Source of the DNA: Lachnospiraceae bacterium UBA1721 | GTDB lineage: Bacteria > Bacillota > Clostridia > Lachnospirales > Lachnospiraceae | DNA length: 63,230 nucleotides | NCBI GenBank assembly: GCA_002317155.1 | Contig: DCIR01000009.1 | Location: forward strand, 1-63,230 | Direction: 5' to 3' | Part shown: positions 35,121-43,175 of the stretch, one piece after another | Layout of the letters: the number at the start of each line of letters is the position of its first letter | Position numbering within the stretch: the first letter of the stretch is position 1 | Translations under genes and position numbers: made by a program | The notes under the pieces: generated by a model | The model's input: the letters and a program-made list of their open reading frames with translations, nothing else | Told to the model about the DNA's origin: nothing | Database searches by the model: none

Positions 35121-35425
35121 AGTTCTTTCCTTTCTTTAGTTTCATTTCTTTAGTTTTGATTAGGGTTTCATTAATAGCTTTTTGGAGTTCATCTTTTACA
35201 CAATCATTCTGTATCCTGATGACAGCATATCTTAGCTAGGCAAAAATGTCAGATACGTAGCAGAGCATAAATTTATTTTTTATGTGAGTAATTTTTTACG
35301 CATATTTTGGGATAAAAAGCATGCTCAGGAGCGTATGCTTTATTCTTGCAGATGATACAATCATTCTGACAGAATTTAGTATGTACTGAAATCAAAATAT
35401 AATGATTGTACTCAGGGGGTAGAAA
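35121..35425. promoter_or_regulatory. Divergent intergenic region with repeated ACAATCATT sites
   Basis: About 300 bp between the - strand dfx and the + strand XRE gene. The 12-mer ACAATCATTCTG occurs at 35200-35211 and 35357-35368, and TACAATCATT recurs inverted at 35401-35410. A TATAAT -10 box at 35398-35403 (TTTAGT 17 bp upstream) overlaps the inverted copy, so binding there would block transcription of the XRE gene. An imperfect hairpin lies near 35320-35343. Confidence 0.5.
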
Positions 35426-36049
35426 ATGAATAACAATATAGAAGACATAGAAGAAAAAGAACGAGTTGACCGTGCTAAACGATTTTCAAAAATCTGGTGG
35501 CGCTCACGTGCGGACGCAGAGGTTTCGCAGGAGTATGTAGCGATAGGCGTAGGAGTGTCGCGTAAGACGGTTCAAAACTGGGAGAAGGGAATCAGCTCGC
35601 CGGATCTTTTCCAGGCATCAGAGTGGTTTAATGTGTTAGGACTTAATCCGTTGCCTTATTTCCTTGATTACATATTTCCGGAGAAGGTTGATGGCATAAA
35701 GGCTAGTGATGAGGACAGAAGAGTAGAAGAGGCACTTTCACACCTGATATCGCAGCTTCCCGCAAGTGGCAAGCGACAGCTTCTTTATATGTTATACGGT
35801 CATCATGGCAGTTCGCCTAATGCGGTGCTTAATCTGATGAATGCACATTTGCAGACTCCACTTAAGGATAGAGTGGTTCACGCAGCAATGATTGTTGAGG
35901 ATTATGAGCTGGAAAAGTCATTGGGAAATCTTGTCAGTCCGGCAAATGTTCAGCCTGACGTGAAGATGCTTCGTATATCAATGGATAACGCACGTGTTAC
36001 GGTTGAAAAACACAGAAGCGGTTATCATTTGATCGATAGTGAGATTTAA
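35426..36049 (+). CDS. XRE-family transcriptional regulator
   Basis: 207 aa. Residues about 30-75 form an HTH (SQEYVAIGVGVSRKTVQNWE, then KGISSPDLFQASEWF). The remaining 130 residues are mostly helical (VEEALSHLISQLPASGKRQL; LKDRVVHAAMIVEDYELEKS) and unassigned; they may bind a ligand or dimerise. AGGGGG lies before ATG 35426. The repeats in its own promoter suggest autoregulation, with dfx possibly in the same regulon. The PilZ gene follows 140 bp later. Confidence 0.78.
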   Translation: MNNNIEDIEEKERVDRAKRFSKIWWRSRADAEVSQEYVAIGVGVSRKTVQNWEKGISSPDLFQASEWFNVLGLNPLPYFLDYIFPEKVDGIKASDEDRRVEEALSHLISQLPASGKRQLLYMLYGHHGSSPNAVLNLMNAHLQTPLKDRVVHAAMIVEDYELEKSLGNLVSPANVQPDVKMLRISMDNARVTVEKHRSGYHLIDSEI

Positions 36050-36131
36050 TGGCTGGATTAATACCTGCAATACCCTTGAAGTGATGATTATCACGGAGTA
36101 TACTGTTTTCAATAGGGAAGCAATATATTGA

Positions 36132-36159
36132 TGCATGATTTTCAAGGGAATGTCATGCA
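36132..36159. promoter_or_regulatory. Inverted repeat before the PilZ gene
   Basis: TGCATGA at 36132-36138 and its exact complement TCATGCA at 36153-36159 are separated by 14 bp, 30 bp before the PilZ start. The half-site spacing suits a dimeric regulator, but no candidate is proven. Confidence 0.3.
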
Positions 36160-36189
36160 CAAATGATTTAATTATCATGGGGTATTAGT

Positions 36190-36510
36190 ATGGAAGATAG
36201 AAGAGCAGCCAATCGTATGACCTTAAACGTCAAGAGCGTAATCGTGGATTGCACCACTCAGGAGCGCTATGATGTTGTGGTTGAAAATGTATCACCTGTT
36301 GGTATGGGTATCAGAATTGATGCTTCAGCACCTAATCTTGTGGGCAGGGATATTATTATCATGGCAGAATCACTGATTATGTACGCAGAGGTTATGCGTC
36401 AGGTTAGTCAGGAAGACGGTAGCGTGATGATTGGTATCAGTGCCAAGAGATTTACCGGCGATGTATTGGACTATCTCTACAGCAAGATGGAGATGCCCGG
36501 AGAGAACTGA
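36190..36510 (+). CDS. PilZ-domain c-di-GMP receptor
   Basis: 106 aa, a stand-alone PilZ domain. The c-di-GMP binding motifs are present: RxxxR as R5-A-A-N-R9 and the N/DxSxxG motif as N33-V-S35-P-V-G38, followed by the usual beta-barrel (IIIMAESLIMYAEVMRQ). Stand-alone PilZ proteins relay c-di-GMP levels to motility, adhesion or polysaccharide machinery. No other c-di-GMP gene is in the window, though flagellar and glycan genes are nearby. TGGGGT lies before ATG 36190. Confidence 0.85.
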   Translation: MEDRRAANRMTLNVKSVIVDCTTQERYDVVVENVSPVGMGIRIDASAPNLVGRDIIIMAESLIMYAEVMRQVSQEDGSVMIGISAKRFTGDVLDYLYSKMEMPGEN

Positions 36511-36989
36511 TAGGCTTTATAAGCCTGGAATGAATTATATCCGGAGAGAAGCAATAGAATCCGGAGAAAGCTAGTAGACTTCAATGTATAGTATGAATCA
36601 TATCGGACGCACTGATGGGACTATATGGATTGATAAAAAATATGACACTTGTGTCTTGTGATATTGCATAAGAAAAAATATTTACAATATTAAAAAACTA
36701 TAAACTTTGTATTTGACACTCGATAAATCGGGTGCTATACTTCCTTACATAAAGCGAAGGCGCTATGGGTAACCCCCGTAGCGCCTTTTCCTATTTACAC
36801 GAACTTGCGAGGAATTTAGCTGCGGTGCAGCACAAGTTCGGTGAGACGAGTAAGAGGAATTGCATTCCTTCCACTCGATATTCATCAGTTATCGATAAGC
36901 ACATTTAGATCGTCGCGCGCAAGGATGTGCTTTTGATATAAATGCTTCGACAGAAATTTATAACTACTAGGGATAGGAGGCATAAGCGT
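36511..36989 (+). promoter_or_regulatory. Promoter and structured leader of the amt-glnB fusion gene
   Basis: A strong sigma-A promoter, TTGACA at 36713-36718, 17-bp spacer, TATACT at 36736-36741. Only about 10 nt after the expected start site comes a terminator-like hairpin, 36757-36769 with 36775-36787 followed by Ts. More stems follow: 36800-36807 with 36833-36840 (CGAACTTG/CAAGTTCG), AGGAAT/ATTCCT inside CGAGT/ACTCG near 36847-36878, and AAGCACAT/ATGTGCTT at 36897-36904 and 36925-36932. The leader is about 240 nt. Upstream, GACAC/GTGTC lies near 36643-36654. The layout suggests attenuation of nitrogen uptake, or a short terminated RNA from the same promoter. Confidence 0.6.
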
Positions 36990-38831
36990 ATGACTGAAGA
37001 AATAATATCATATGTACAAAAGGCTGTTGATGGTGTAAACAGCAATATTTTCGCAGTCTGGTTTCTTATTGGTGCAGCCTTTGTATTTTGGATGCAGGCC
37101 GGATTTGCAATGTGTGAGGCTGGTTTTACCAGAGCTAAGAACACAGGTAACATTATAATGAAAAACCTGATGGACTTTTGTATTGGAACCGTAATGTGGT
37201 TCGTAATCGGTTCATCACTGATGCTCGGCCAGAATGTAGCCGGCGGATTTATAGGAAAAATTGATTTTACTGTACTCACCAATTTTAGCCTTTATGCTAA
37301 TGGTGATCCTGCACAGGGAATCAGCTCAGCTACTTCAGCATTTGTATTCAACCTTGTTTTCTGTGCTACCACAGCAACAATCGTTTCAGGATCAATGGCT
37401 GAACGTACTAAGTTCTCTTCATATTGTATTTATTCAGCAATTATTTCAGCAATCATCTACCCCATTGAAGCTCATTGGGTATGGGGTGGCGGATTCCTTG
37501 CACAGTGGGGCTTCCATGATTATGCAGGTTCTAACTGCATTCACATGGTTGGCGGTATTTGTGCATTTATCGGAGCAGCAATGCTCGGACCCAGAATTGG
37601 TAAGTTCCAGAAGGACAAGAATGGTAAGGTTACCAAGGTTAATGCTATTCCCGGTCACAACCTTTTAGTAGCAGCTCTTGGTGTATTTATCCTTTGGCTC
37701 GGTTGGTACGGATTTAACGGTGCAGCAGCTACCGATCTTAACACTCTTGGTGCTGTATTCCTTACCACAACCGTTGCTCCTGCAGTTGCAACCGTTGTAT
37801 GTATGATCTTTACTTGGGCAAGATATGGCAAGCCCGATGTTTCAATGTGTCTCAATGCATCACTTGCAGGTCTCGTAGCAATCACAGCTCCTTGTGATGT
37901 TACCGATTGCACAGGTGCAGCAATTATCGGTCTTGTAGCAGGTCTTCTCGTAATATTTGGTGTTTGGTTCAATGATAATGTAACTCACGTAGACGATCCC
38001 GTTGGTGCAGTTGCAGTTCATCTCTTAAATGGTATTTGGGGAACTGTAGCAGTTGGCCTTTTCGCTACTCCCAGTGCTCCCGGATTCACAGCTGTACTTG
38101 ATGCAGCAGCTGATAATGGATATGCTCCTATCACAGCAGGTCTTTTCTATGGCGGCGGATTCAGACAGCTTGGATTACAGCTTGCAGGTATGGGAATTAC
38201 CGCAGCATGGACTATCGTAGCAATTACTATTACCTTCTTCATCATCAAGAAGACTGTAGGCCTTCGTGTTACTGAAGAGGAGGAAATCATCGGACTTGAT
38301 AAGACTGAGCATGGTCTTCCTTCAGCATACTCAGGATTCTCAATCATGGATGTTACCGGAACTTCAATGGAAGTTAACGAGAACACCGACCTTGGTGAGT
38401 CAGATTTCGAGGCAGCTTCAGAGACCAAGAAGGATGCAGCAGTACCTGTAATGCAGGCTCCTATTCATCCGGAGACCGGTATTTACAAAGTATGTATCAT
38501 AGCAAAGCTTTCAAGATACGATGCTTTGAAGAAGGCTTTGAACGAACTCGGTGTAACCGGTATGACTGTTACTCAGGTTATGGGTTGTGGTATTCAGAAG
38601 GGTGCCGGCGAGAGATATCGTGGTATTGAAATGGATGCAACACTTCTTCCCAAGGTTCAGGTTGATGTAGTAGTAAGCAAGATTCCTGTAGAACAGGTAA
38701 TCAGTGCTGCTAAGAAGGCTCTTTATACCGGACATATCGGCGATGGTAAGATCTTCGTATATGGCGTAGATAAGGTCGTTAAGGTTCGTACCGGTGAAGA
38801 AGATTACGCAGCTCTTCAGGATGTTGAGTAA
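36990..38831 (+). CDS. Ammonium transporter Amt fused to a C-terminal PII domain
   Basis: 613 aa from ATG 36990 (TAGGAGG 9 bp upstream; the frame extends 16 codons further without an SD). Residues about 15-430 are the Amt channel with its usual eleven membrane helices (VWFLIGAAFVFWMQAGFAMC) and the paired His region (YPIEAHWVWGGGFLA; GAVAVHLLNGIWG). From about 498 comes a full PII domain (YKVCIIAKLSRYDALKKAL; GHIGDGKIFVYGVDKVV; RTGEED). In the T-loop Y543 matches E. coli GlnB Tyr46, but the position of the uridylylated Tyr51 is M548. The fused PII probably gates the channel directly in response to ATP/ADP and 2-oxoglutarate and cannot be uridylylated at the usual site. Confidence 0.92.
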   Translation: MTEEIISYVQKAVDGVNSNIFAVWFLIGAAFVFWMQAGFAMCEAGFTRAKNTGNIIMKNLMDFCIGTVMWFVIGSSLMLGQNVAGGFIGKIDFTVLTNFSLYANGDPAQGISSATSAFVFNLVFCATTATIVSGSMAERTKFSSYCIYSAIISAIIYPIEAHWVWGGGFLAQWGFHDYAGSNCIHMVGGICAFIGAAMLGPRIGKFQKDKNGKVTKVNAIPGHNLLVAALGVFILWLGWYGFNGAAATDLNTLGAVFLTTTVAPAVATVVCMIFTWARYGKPDVSMCLNASLAGLVAITAPCDVTDCTGAAIIGLVAGLLVIFGVWFNDNVTHVDDPVGAVAVHLLNGIWGTVAVGLFATPSAPGFTAVLDAAADNGYAPITAGLFYGGGFRQLGLQLAGMGITAAWTIVAITITFFIIKKTVGLRVTEEEEIIGLDKTEHGLPSAYSGFSIMDVTGTSMEVNENTDLGESDFEAASETKKDAAVPVMQAPIHPETGIYKVCIIAKLSRYDALKKALNELGVTGMTVTQVMGCGIQKGAGERYRGIEMDATLLPKVQVDVVVSKIPVEQVISAAKKALYTGHIGDGKIFVYGVDKVVKVRTGEEDYAALQDVE

Positions 38832-39297
38832 TCAAACTAGATAGTTAATTCATATCAAAGACGTAGTTTTACTCAAGTATTGAATGCAGCAGTCAAGGTA
38901 TGAATCTATATAACTGCATAAAGCCATTCAATGCTTATCAGATAACTAAGCGTTCCTCTAATCCCTTAGTTTGGTATATGCAGGCTTGCATAAGTGCTGC
39001 GACTCACTTGTGCGGGCAGAGAGAACTCCGAGTGCTTCCACCACCCGGGGTTTTTTCTTTCTGGGATAGTTCGTCCTATAAAGAAAGAACGCTTTGCGAG
39101 GACCGCACTGCGGCGGATAGGTAGGTGTCGATAAATTGACCCGCAGCAGGTGGAGAATCTCGCGAGCGAGATTTTATCTCTTAAATCATGAAAGATTTTT
39201 GTAAAAAATAATCAAAATAGTTCAATTGATGTTGTATGAAAATATTAATGATGTTATAATTTTTTCTTGTTTGATATAAACAATTACGGAGGATACT
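38832..39297 (+). promoter_or_regulatory. Intergenic region: terminator, hairpin and promoter before the lectin lipoprotein
   Basis: Terminator candidate at 39024-39056: AACTCCG pairs with CGGGGTT, followed by a T run. A second hairpin, AATCTCG/CGAGATT at 39156-39162 and 39167-39173, runs into TTTT. Between them TTGCGAGGA and CTGCGG (about 39095-39114) echo the amt leader at about 36805-36826. A sigma-A promoter follows: TTGTAT at 39232-39237, 17-bp spacer, TATAAT at 39255-39260. No gene is convincing in this stretch. Confidence 0.55.
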
Positions 39298-40989
39298 ATG
39301 AGAAAAAGAATAGTAATGTCAATGATTGCAGTTATGCTTGCTTTCACGACAACAGCATGCAGTATCGGCTCTTTTGGCTCTACAAGAGAGTATGATGAAG
39401 ACGACGAAGATGATGAAGATGACGAGGATGAGGACGATGATGAAGAGGATGACGAAGACTCTGATTCAGATTCCGATGCAAGCACTGATACTTCAGCAGA
39501 TGATGATGCTTCATTCGATATTCCTGATATAAGTACCATCGATGAGGAGGCACAGGCATCTTTTGAGGAGGCATTAGAAGATGCACTGGAAGAGGGGATA
39601 GATTATTTTGCTGAGTACTCTGATTATTATGGTGGTCGTGTGTACGACGGTCATACTTACAAAGCTTTTGACGTTGGACTTAGCTGGGATGATGCCAAGG
39701 CACTTTGCGAGTTGATGGGTGGACATCTTGTTACTATCACTTCCGGCGCTGAGCAGCGTTTTATAGAAGAATTAATCGATGGCAGAAGAGATTTTTATTG
39801 GATTGGTCTCACAGACGAAGCTTCAGAGGGTAATTTTGAATGGGTTACCGGAGAGACCTTTAGCTACAATAATTGGCACGAAACACAGCCTGACAATTAT
39901 GATGGAACAGAGAATTACGTTATTATTCCTTCACGTGATGTATTCTATGAGTATTGGAATGAAGCTGCCGGCTGCTGGGACGATATTGCTTTGGATGCTG
40001 ATGTGTCACATCCTATGGAGGACATGGGATACATATGTGAGTGGGATGCTGAACTTACATACGACGAGGAATACACTGTTGCAGCATTTAATAATCACTA
40101 CTATACCTTCTTTGATTTGGGAATCAATTGGGAAGATGCGGAGGCATTCTGTGAGGAATTGGGCGGACATCTTGTAACAATCGGTAGCATCGAAGAGCAG
40201 AAATTTGTAGAGAGATTAATTCTTTCAGGTAGCTGCAATAACTATTGGATTGGATTAACCGATAAAGAGGTTGAGGGTGACTATCGTTGGGTAACCGGCG
40301 AGGCAGTTGGCTTTACCAATTACGGTGAAGGACAGCCTGACAACCATATGGGTATTGAGAACTATTTCCTTATGCCCAACAGAGATATAGAGCATGAGGC
40401 ATGGGCAATTGAGTATGGTCACTGGAATGATATCAGATTAGACGGTGATGTTGATCATGATTTGGCATCTATTGGTTTCGTATGTGAATGGGATGACATC
40501 GATGATGAAAGTGCGCAGCTTAGAGAAGACATGCTGGCAGAGTTGGCAGATGCATTCTTAGAGCAGGGAATCAGTGCACTGGTTGATGCACTTACCGGAG
40601 AAATAGTACTTGATGCAGGTATTCTTTTCGAAACCGGAAGCTATGAGGTATCAGATGAAGGTTGCGATACCCTTGAATTATTTATGGATGTTCTTGATTT
40701 CGTGTTCTCTAAGGTAGAATACAATAATTTTGTAAGAAAGATTGTTGTACAGGGACATACCGATTCACAGGGAAGTTATCTTGATAACCTTGAATTGTCT
40801 ATCAATCGTGCAGAAGAAGTAATGAGTATTTGTAATGAGTATGCCGAAGCAAATGATACCAGTGTAGATTTTGAAGGCATGTTTGAGGCTCAGGGATGCT
40901 CATATGACTCATTGATTTATGATGAGAACGGAAATGAGGATGCCGCCGCTTCAAGAAGAGTTGTATTTGTATTCTACATGGGATTGTAA
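39298..40989 (+). CDS. Lipoprotein with two C-type lectin domains and a C-terminal OmpA-like domain
   Basis: 563 aa. A signal peptide ends at a weak lipobox (TTAC, Cys21). Residues about 32-65 are an almost pure Asp/Glu/Ser linker. Two C-type lectin-like domains follow, about 117-249 and 262-395, each with the fold signature (YWIGLTDE / YWIGLTDK), a QPD triplet (197-199 and 346-348, the galactose-preferring type in animal lectins), a W-N/D motif (CWDDI, HWNDI) and a closing CEW. Residues about 434-563 are OmpA-like (IVVQGHTDSQG, LELSINRAEEV), a peptidoglycan-binding fold. Likely a cell-surface protein holding glycans near the wall; binding is inferred. ACGGAGG precedes ATG 39298. Confidence 0.85.
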   Translation: MRKRIVMSMIAVMLAFTTTACSIGSFGSTREYDEDDEDDEDDEDEDDDEEDDEDSDSDSDASTDTSADDDASFDIPDISTIDEEAQASFEEALEDALEEGIDYFAEYSDYYGGRVYDGHTYKAFDVGLSWDDAKALCELMGGHLVTITSGAEQRFIEELIDGRRDFYWIGLTDEASEGNFEWVTGETFSYNNWHETQPDNYDGTENYVIIPSRDVFYEYWNEAAGCWDDIALDADVSHPMEDMGYICEWDAELTYDEEYTVAAFNNHYYTFFDLGINWEDAEAFCEELGGHLVTIGSIEEQKFVERLILSGSCNNYWIGLTDKEVEGDYRWVTGEAVGFTNYGEGQPDNHMGIENYFLMPNRDIEHEAWAIEYGHWNDIRLDGDVDHDLASIGFVCEWDDIDDESAQLREDMLAELADAFLEQGISALVDALTGEIVLDAGILFETGSYEVSDEGCDTLELFMDVLDFVFSKVEYNNFVRKIVVQGHTDSQGSYLDNLELSINRAEEVMSICNEYAEANDTSVDFEGMFEAQGCSYDSLIYDENGNEDAAASRRVVFVFYMGL

Positions 40990-41008
40990 ACAGAAATAAT
41001 GCATTTAT

Positions 41009-41040
41009 TGGGGGCAATGCACAATTGCCCCCATTTTTTT
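41009..41040 (+). terminator. Intrinsic terminator after the lectin-OmpA gene
   Basis: Perfect 10-bp stem TGGGGGCAAT/ATTGCCCCCA (41009-41018 with 41024-41033), 5-nt loop and seven Ts. One of the strongest terminators in the window. Confidence 0.95.
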
Positions 41041-41142
41041 GCTCGGATTTTTTATCAGTATGTTTCAGCCCAATATTGCATATTTCGCGTAAATTGTATA
41101 AAATATTTTGATATGTTTTAATATATGTATTTAAATTTATGA

Positions 41143-41191
41143 AGTCATTCTGCGAGACGGAATGACTGGGAAGAGGTCCCGCATAACGGGA
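41143..41191 (+). promoter_or_regulatory. Two hairpins in the leader of the LRR lipoprotein gene
   Basis: Perfect stem AGTCATTC/GAATGACT (41143-41150 with 41160-41167), then TCCCG/CGGGA (about 41177-41181 with 41187-41191). The second ends 12 bp before ATG 41204 and touches the GGTGA Shine-Dalgarno region, so it could modulate translation. AT-rich -10-like sequence lies upstream at about 41095-41125. Confidence 0.4.
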
Positions 41192-41203
41192 TGGTGAGTT
41201 ATT

Positions 41204-43129
41204 ATGTTTTTTAAGAAGATTAGTAAAAAATTAGCACTTGGAATGGGTATTGTATTGGCAATGTGTTCTATTACTGCCTGCGCTACTACCAATGAAGAGC
41301 CGGCACCTGTTACCCCGGTGGTAGAACCTGAGCCGGTTGTTGATCCTGTCACAACCGTAGATCCTGTTGAGGTTGATGTTGAACCTGAGGAGCCCGAAGA
41401 GCCTGAAATAGTTAAGCCTGAAGAGTATTTTGTTACTGTGGGTAATGTTGAGACCGGTGAGACTATTGAAGTAGGATCATATGAATATGTAGCAGATATT
41501 CATAATATTAAGATTACTGATTTAGATGCTTTCAAGGAGCAGCTTAGTCAGCTTCCTAATCTTCTTTATATAGATATGTGCGACTGCGGACTGACCAATG
41601 AGCAGATGGAGGATCTTCAGTATACATTCCCGTCCATCAGATTCGTTTGGATGATTCGTATGAGTGTTACCAATTCGGCCAGAACTCTTTGGTGGCATGT
41701 CAGAACAGACGCACTTGCTTTTTCTACACTTCATGCATGGGCGACTGATCCCAGACTTGATAATGATCAGGCTCAGCAGCTTAAGTATTGTGAGGATTTG
41801 GTTGCACTGGATTTCGGGCACAATGCAATCCATGACTGCAGCTTTATGGAGGATATGGACCTTCACATCCTCATTACTGTAGATAGCTTTAACAGAGTTG
41901 AGAATCACAAGTTTGATAGTCTCGATGTTGTTGTTAATTTCCCGAATCTTATGTATCTTGAGACATTCGTAGGTGCTATTAAGGATACTGAGTGTCTGAA
42001 GGATTGTAAGGAGATGGTTGACCTTAACCTCAGCTATAATCCTATTTCGGATATTACATATCTTAAGGATTTCCCTAAGCTTGAGAGATTTGTTATCGAA
42101 TCAACCAACATCTCGTATTCCGACTATCAGGAGCTGTGTGAGTGTTATCCTGATATCACTATTTATTACACCGGTTCAGGTTCGGTAGACCATGGTTGGA
42201 GATCTCATCCCAGATATTTTGCGATGATAGATATGTTCCGCAATGATTATTGGAATGATTTGTTCAGAACCGAAGCAGAACTTGAGGATGTAGCGCAGAA
42301 AGATCTGCTCGTTATAGACGGAGTAAGATATTACGGAACTCCCTATGTGGATGAAATCACAATTGATGTACCTGAGGTAGAGGAAGAAGAGACCGAAGCA
42401 GCTGAAGGTGATACCACAGCAGATGGTACAGACAGCGCATCTGAGGATGGCAGTGCTGCAGAGGCTGGTACGGAAGAGGCTACAGATGATTCTTCAAGTG
42501 ATGCTGATGCTAATTCAGATACTGAAGTAAGTGATGGTGCAGAGTCAGAGGAGCCTGAAGAGGATCCTTATATTGAGGTAGAAGCATTCACTGCAACCGA
42601 TAAATACGGAAGAACATTTACCTTTGAGAAGGCTATTCAGACTACTGTAGGAGCCGGAAATATTCCTCAGGAGAATGAGGAGTGTAACTTCAATGCAGTA
42701 GGAAATGTATATTCTACAGATACCGGTGATGGTAAAATTCTTGTACTTATGGAAGATGGTCAGTATCACTGGTTCTACAAGAATGAGGTACTTGCGCGTC
42801 TTCTTATTGAGAAGCTTGATGAGACTGGTGAGATTAAGCCTGAATACACCAGAGAAGCTGTAGAAGAGCGTGTAGCTATCGAGAGAGCAGAGGCTGAGGC
42901 TGCTGCGCAGGCCGAGGCTGAGGAACAGGCAAGACTCGAGGAGGAAGCAGCTCAGGCTGAAGCAGAAGAAGGTGCAGAGGAAGAAGCACAGGAAGAAGCG
43001 GAGCAGGATAGTACAGAAGCTGAAGCGCAGGAAAGCGTTGAAGACGGAACAGATCAGTCAGCTGATGAACCTGAGGCGGAAGTAGGGCAGCCGGTAGAGG
43101 AAGCACAACAGCCACCTGAGGAAGAATAA
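41204..43129 (+). CDS. Leucine-rich-repeat lipoprotein with acidic linker and Glu/Ala-rich tail
   Basis: 641 aa. Signal peptide with lipobox ITAC (Cys26), then a Pro/Glu/Val-rich stalk to about 70. Residues about 95-320 contain degenerate leucine-rich repeats (LSQLPNLLYIDMCDCGLTN; MVDLNLSYNPISDITYLKDF; PKLERFVIESTNISY). About 395-445 is a Ser/Asp/Glu linker; about 450-540 a small unassigned domain; 555-641 a Glu/Ala/Gln-rich coiled-coil-like tail. It should be anchored outside the membrane, presumably for adhesion or surface interaction. The layout resembles the neighbouring lectin lipoprotein (lipobox, acidic spacer, binding module), suggesting related roles. Confidence 0.78.
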   Translation: MFFKKISKKLALGMGIVLAMCSITACATTNEEPAPVTPVVEPEPVVDPVTTVDPVEVDVEPEEPEEPEIVKPEEYFVTVGNVETGETIEVGSYEYVADIHNIKITDLDAFKEQLSQLPNLLYIDMCDCGLTNEQMEDLQYTFPSIRFVWMIRMSVTNSARTLWWHVRTDALAFSTLHAWATDPRLDNDQAQQLKYCEDLVALDFGHNAIHDCSFMEDMDLHILITVDSFNRVENHKFDSLDVVVNFPNLMYLETFVGAIKDTECLKDCKEMVDLNLSYNPISDITYLKDFPKLERFVIESTNISYSDYQELCECYPDITIYYTGSGSVDHGWRSHPRYFAMIDMFRNDYWNDLFRTEAELEDVAQKDLLVIDGVRYYGTPYVDEITIDVPEVEEEETEAAEGDTTADGTDSASEDGSAAEAGTEEATDDSSSDADANSDTEVSDGAESEEPEEDPYIEVEAFTATDKYGRTFTFEKAIQTTVGAGNIPQENEECNFNAVGNVYSTDTGDGKILVLMEDGQYHWFYKNEVLARLLIEKLDETGEIKPEYTREAVEERVAIERAEAEAAAQAEAEEQARLEEEAAQAEAEEGAEEEAQEEAEQDSTEAEAQESVEDGTDQSADEPEAEVGQPVEEAQQPPEEE

Positions 43130-43140
43130 ACGAAAGAACA

Positions 43141-43173
43141 AACCCACTATGATGACTCATAGTGGGTTATTTT
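43141..43173. terminator. Bidirectional terminator between convergent genes
   Basis: Perfect 12-bp stem, 43141-43152 with 43157-43168, loop TGAC, Ts on the + side and As on the other. It serves the LRR gene and the convergent anti-sigma gene. Confidence 0.88.
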
Positions 43174-43175
43174 AG

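Noticed and set aside
33000..36200. Integrated phage or transposon at the HipBA/XRE patch
   Set aside because: No integrase, transposase, terminal repeats or tRNA target site can be seen; the patch may be accessory but no mobile element is supported.
38900..39124. 74-codon + strand frame after amt
   Set aside because: No SD, spans a terminator hairpin and repeat-like sequence, no family resemblance.
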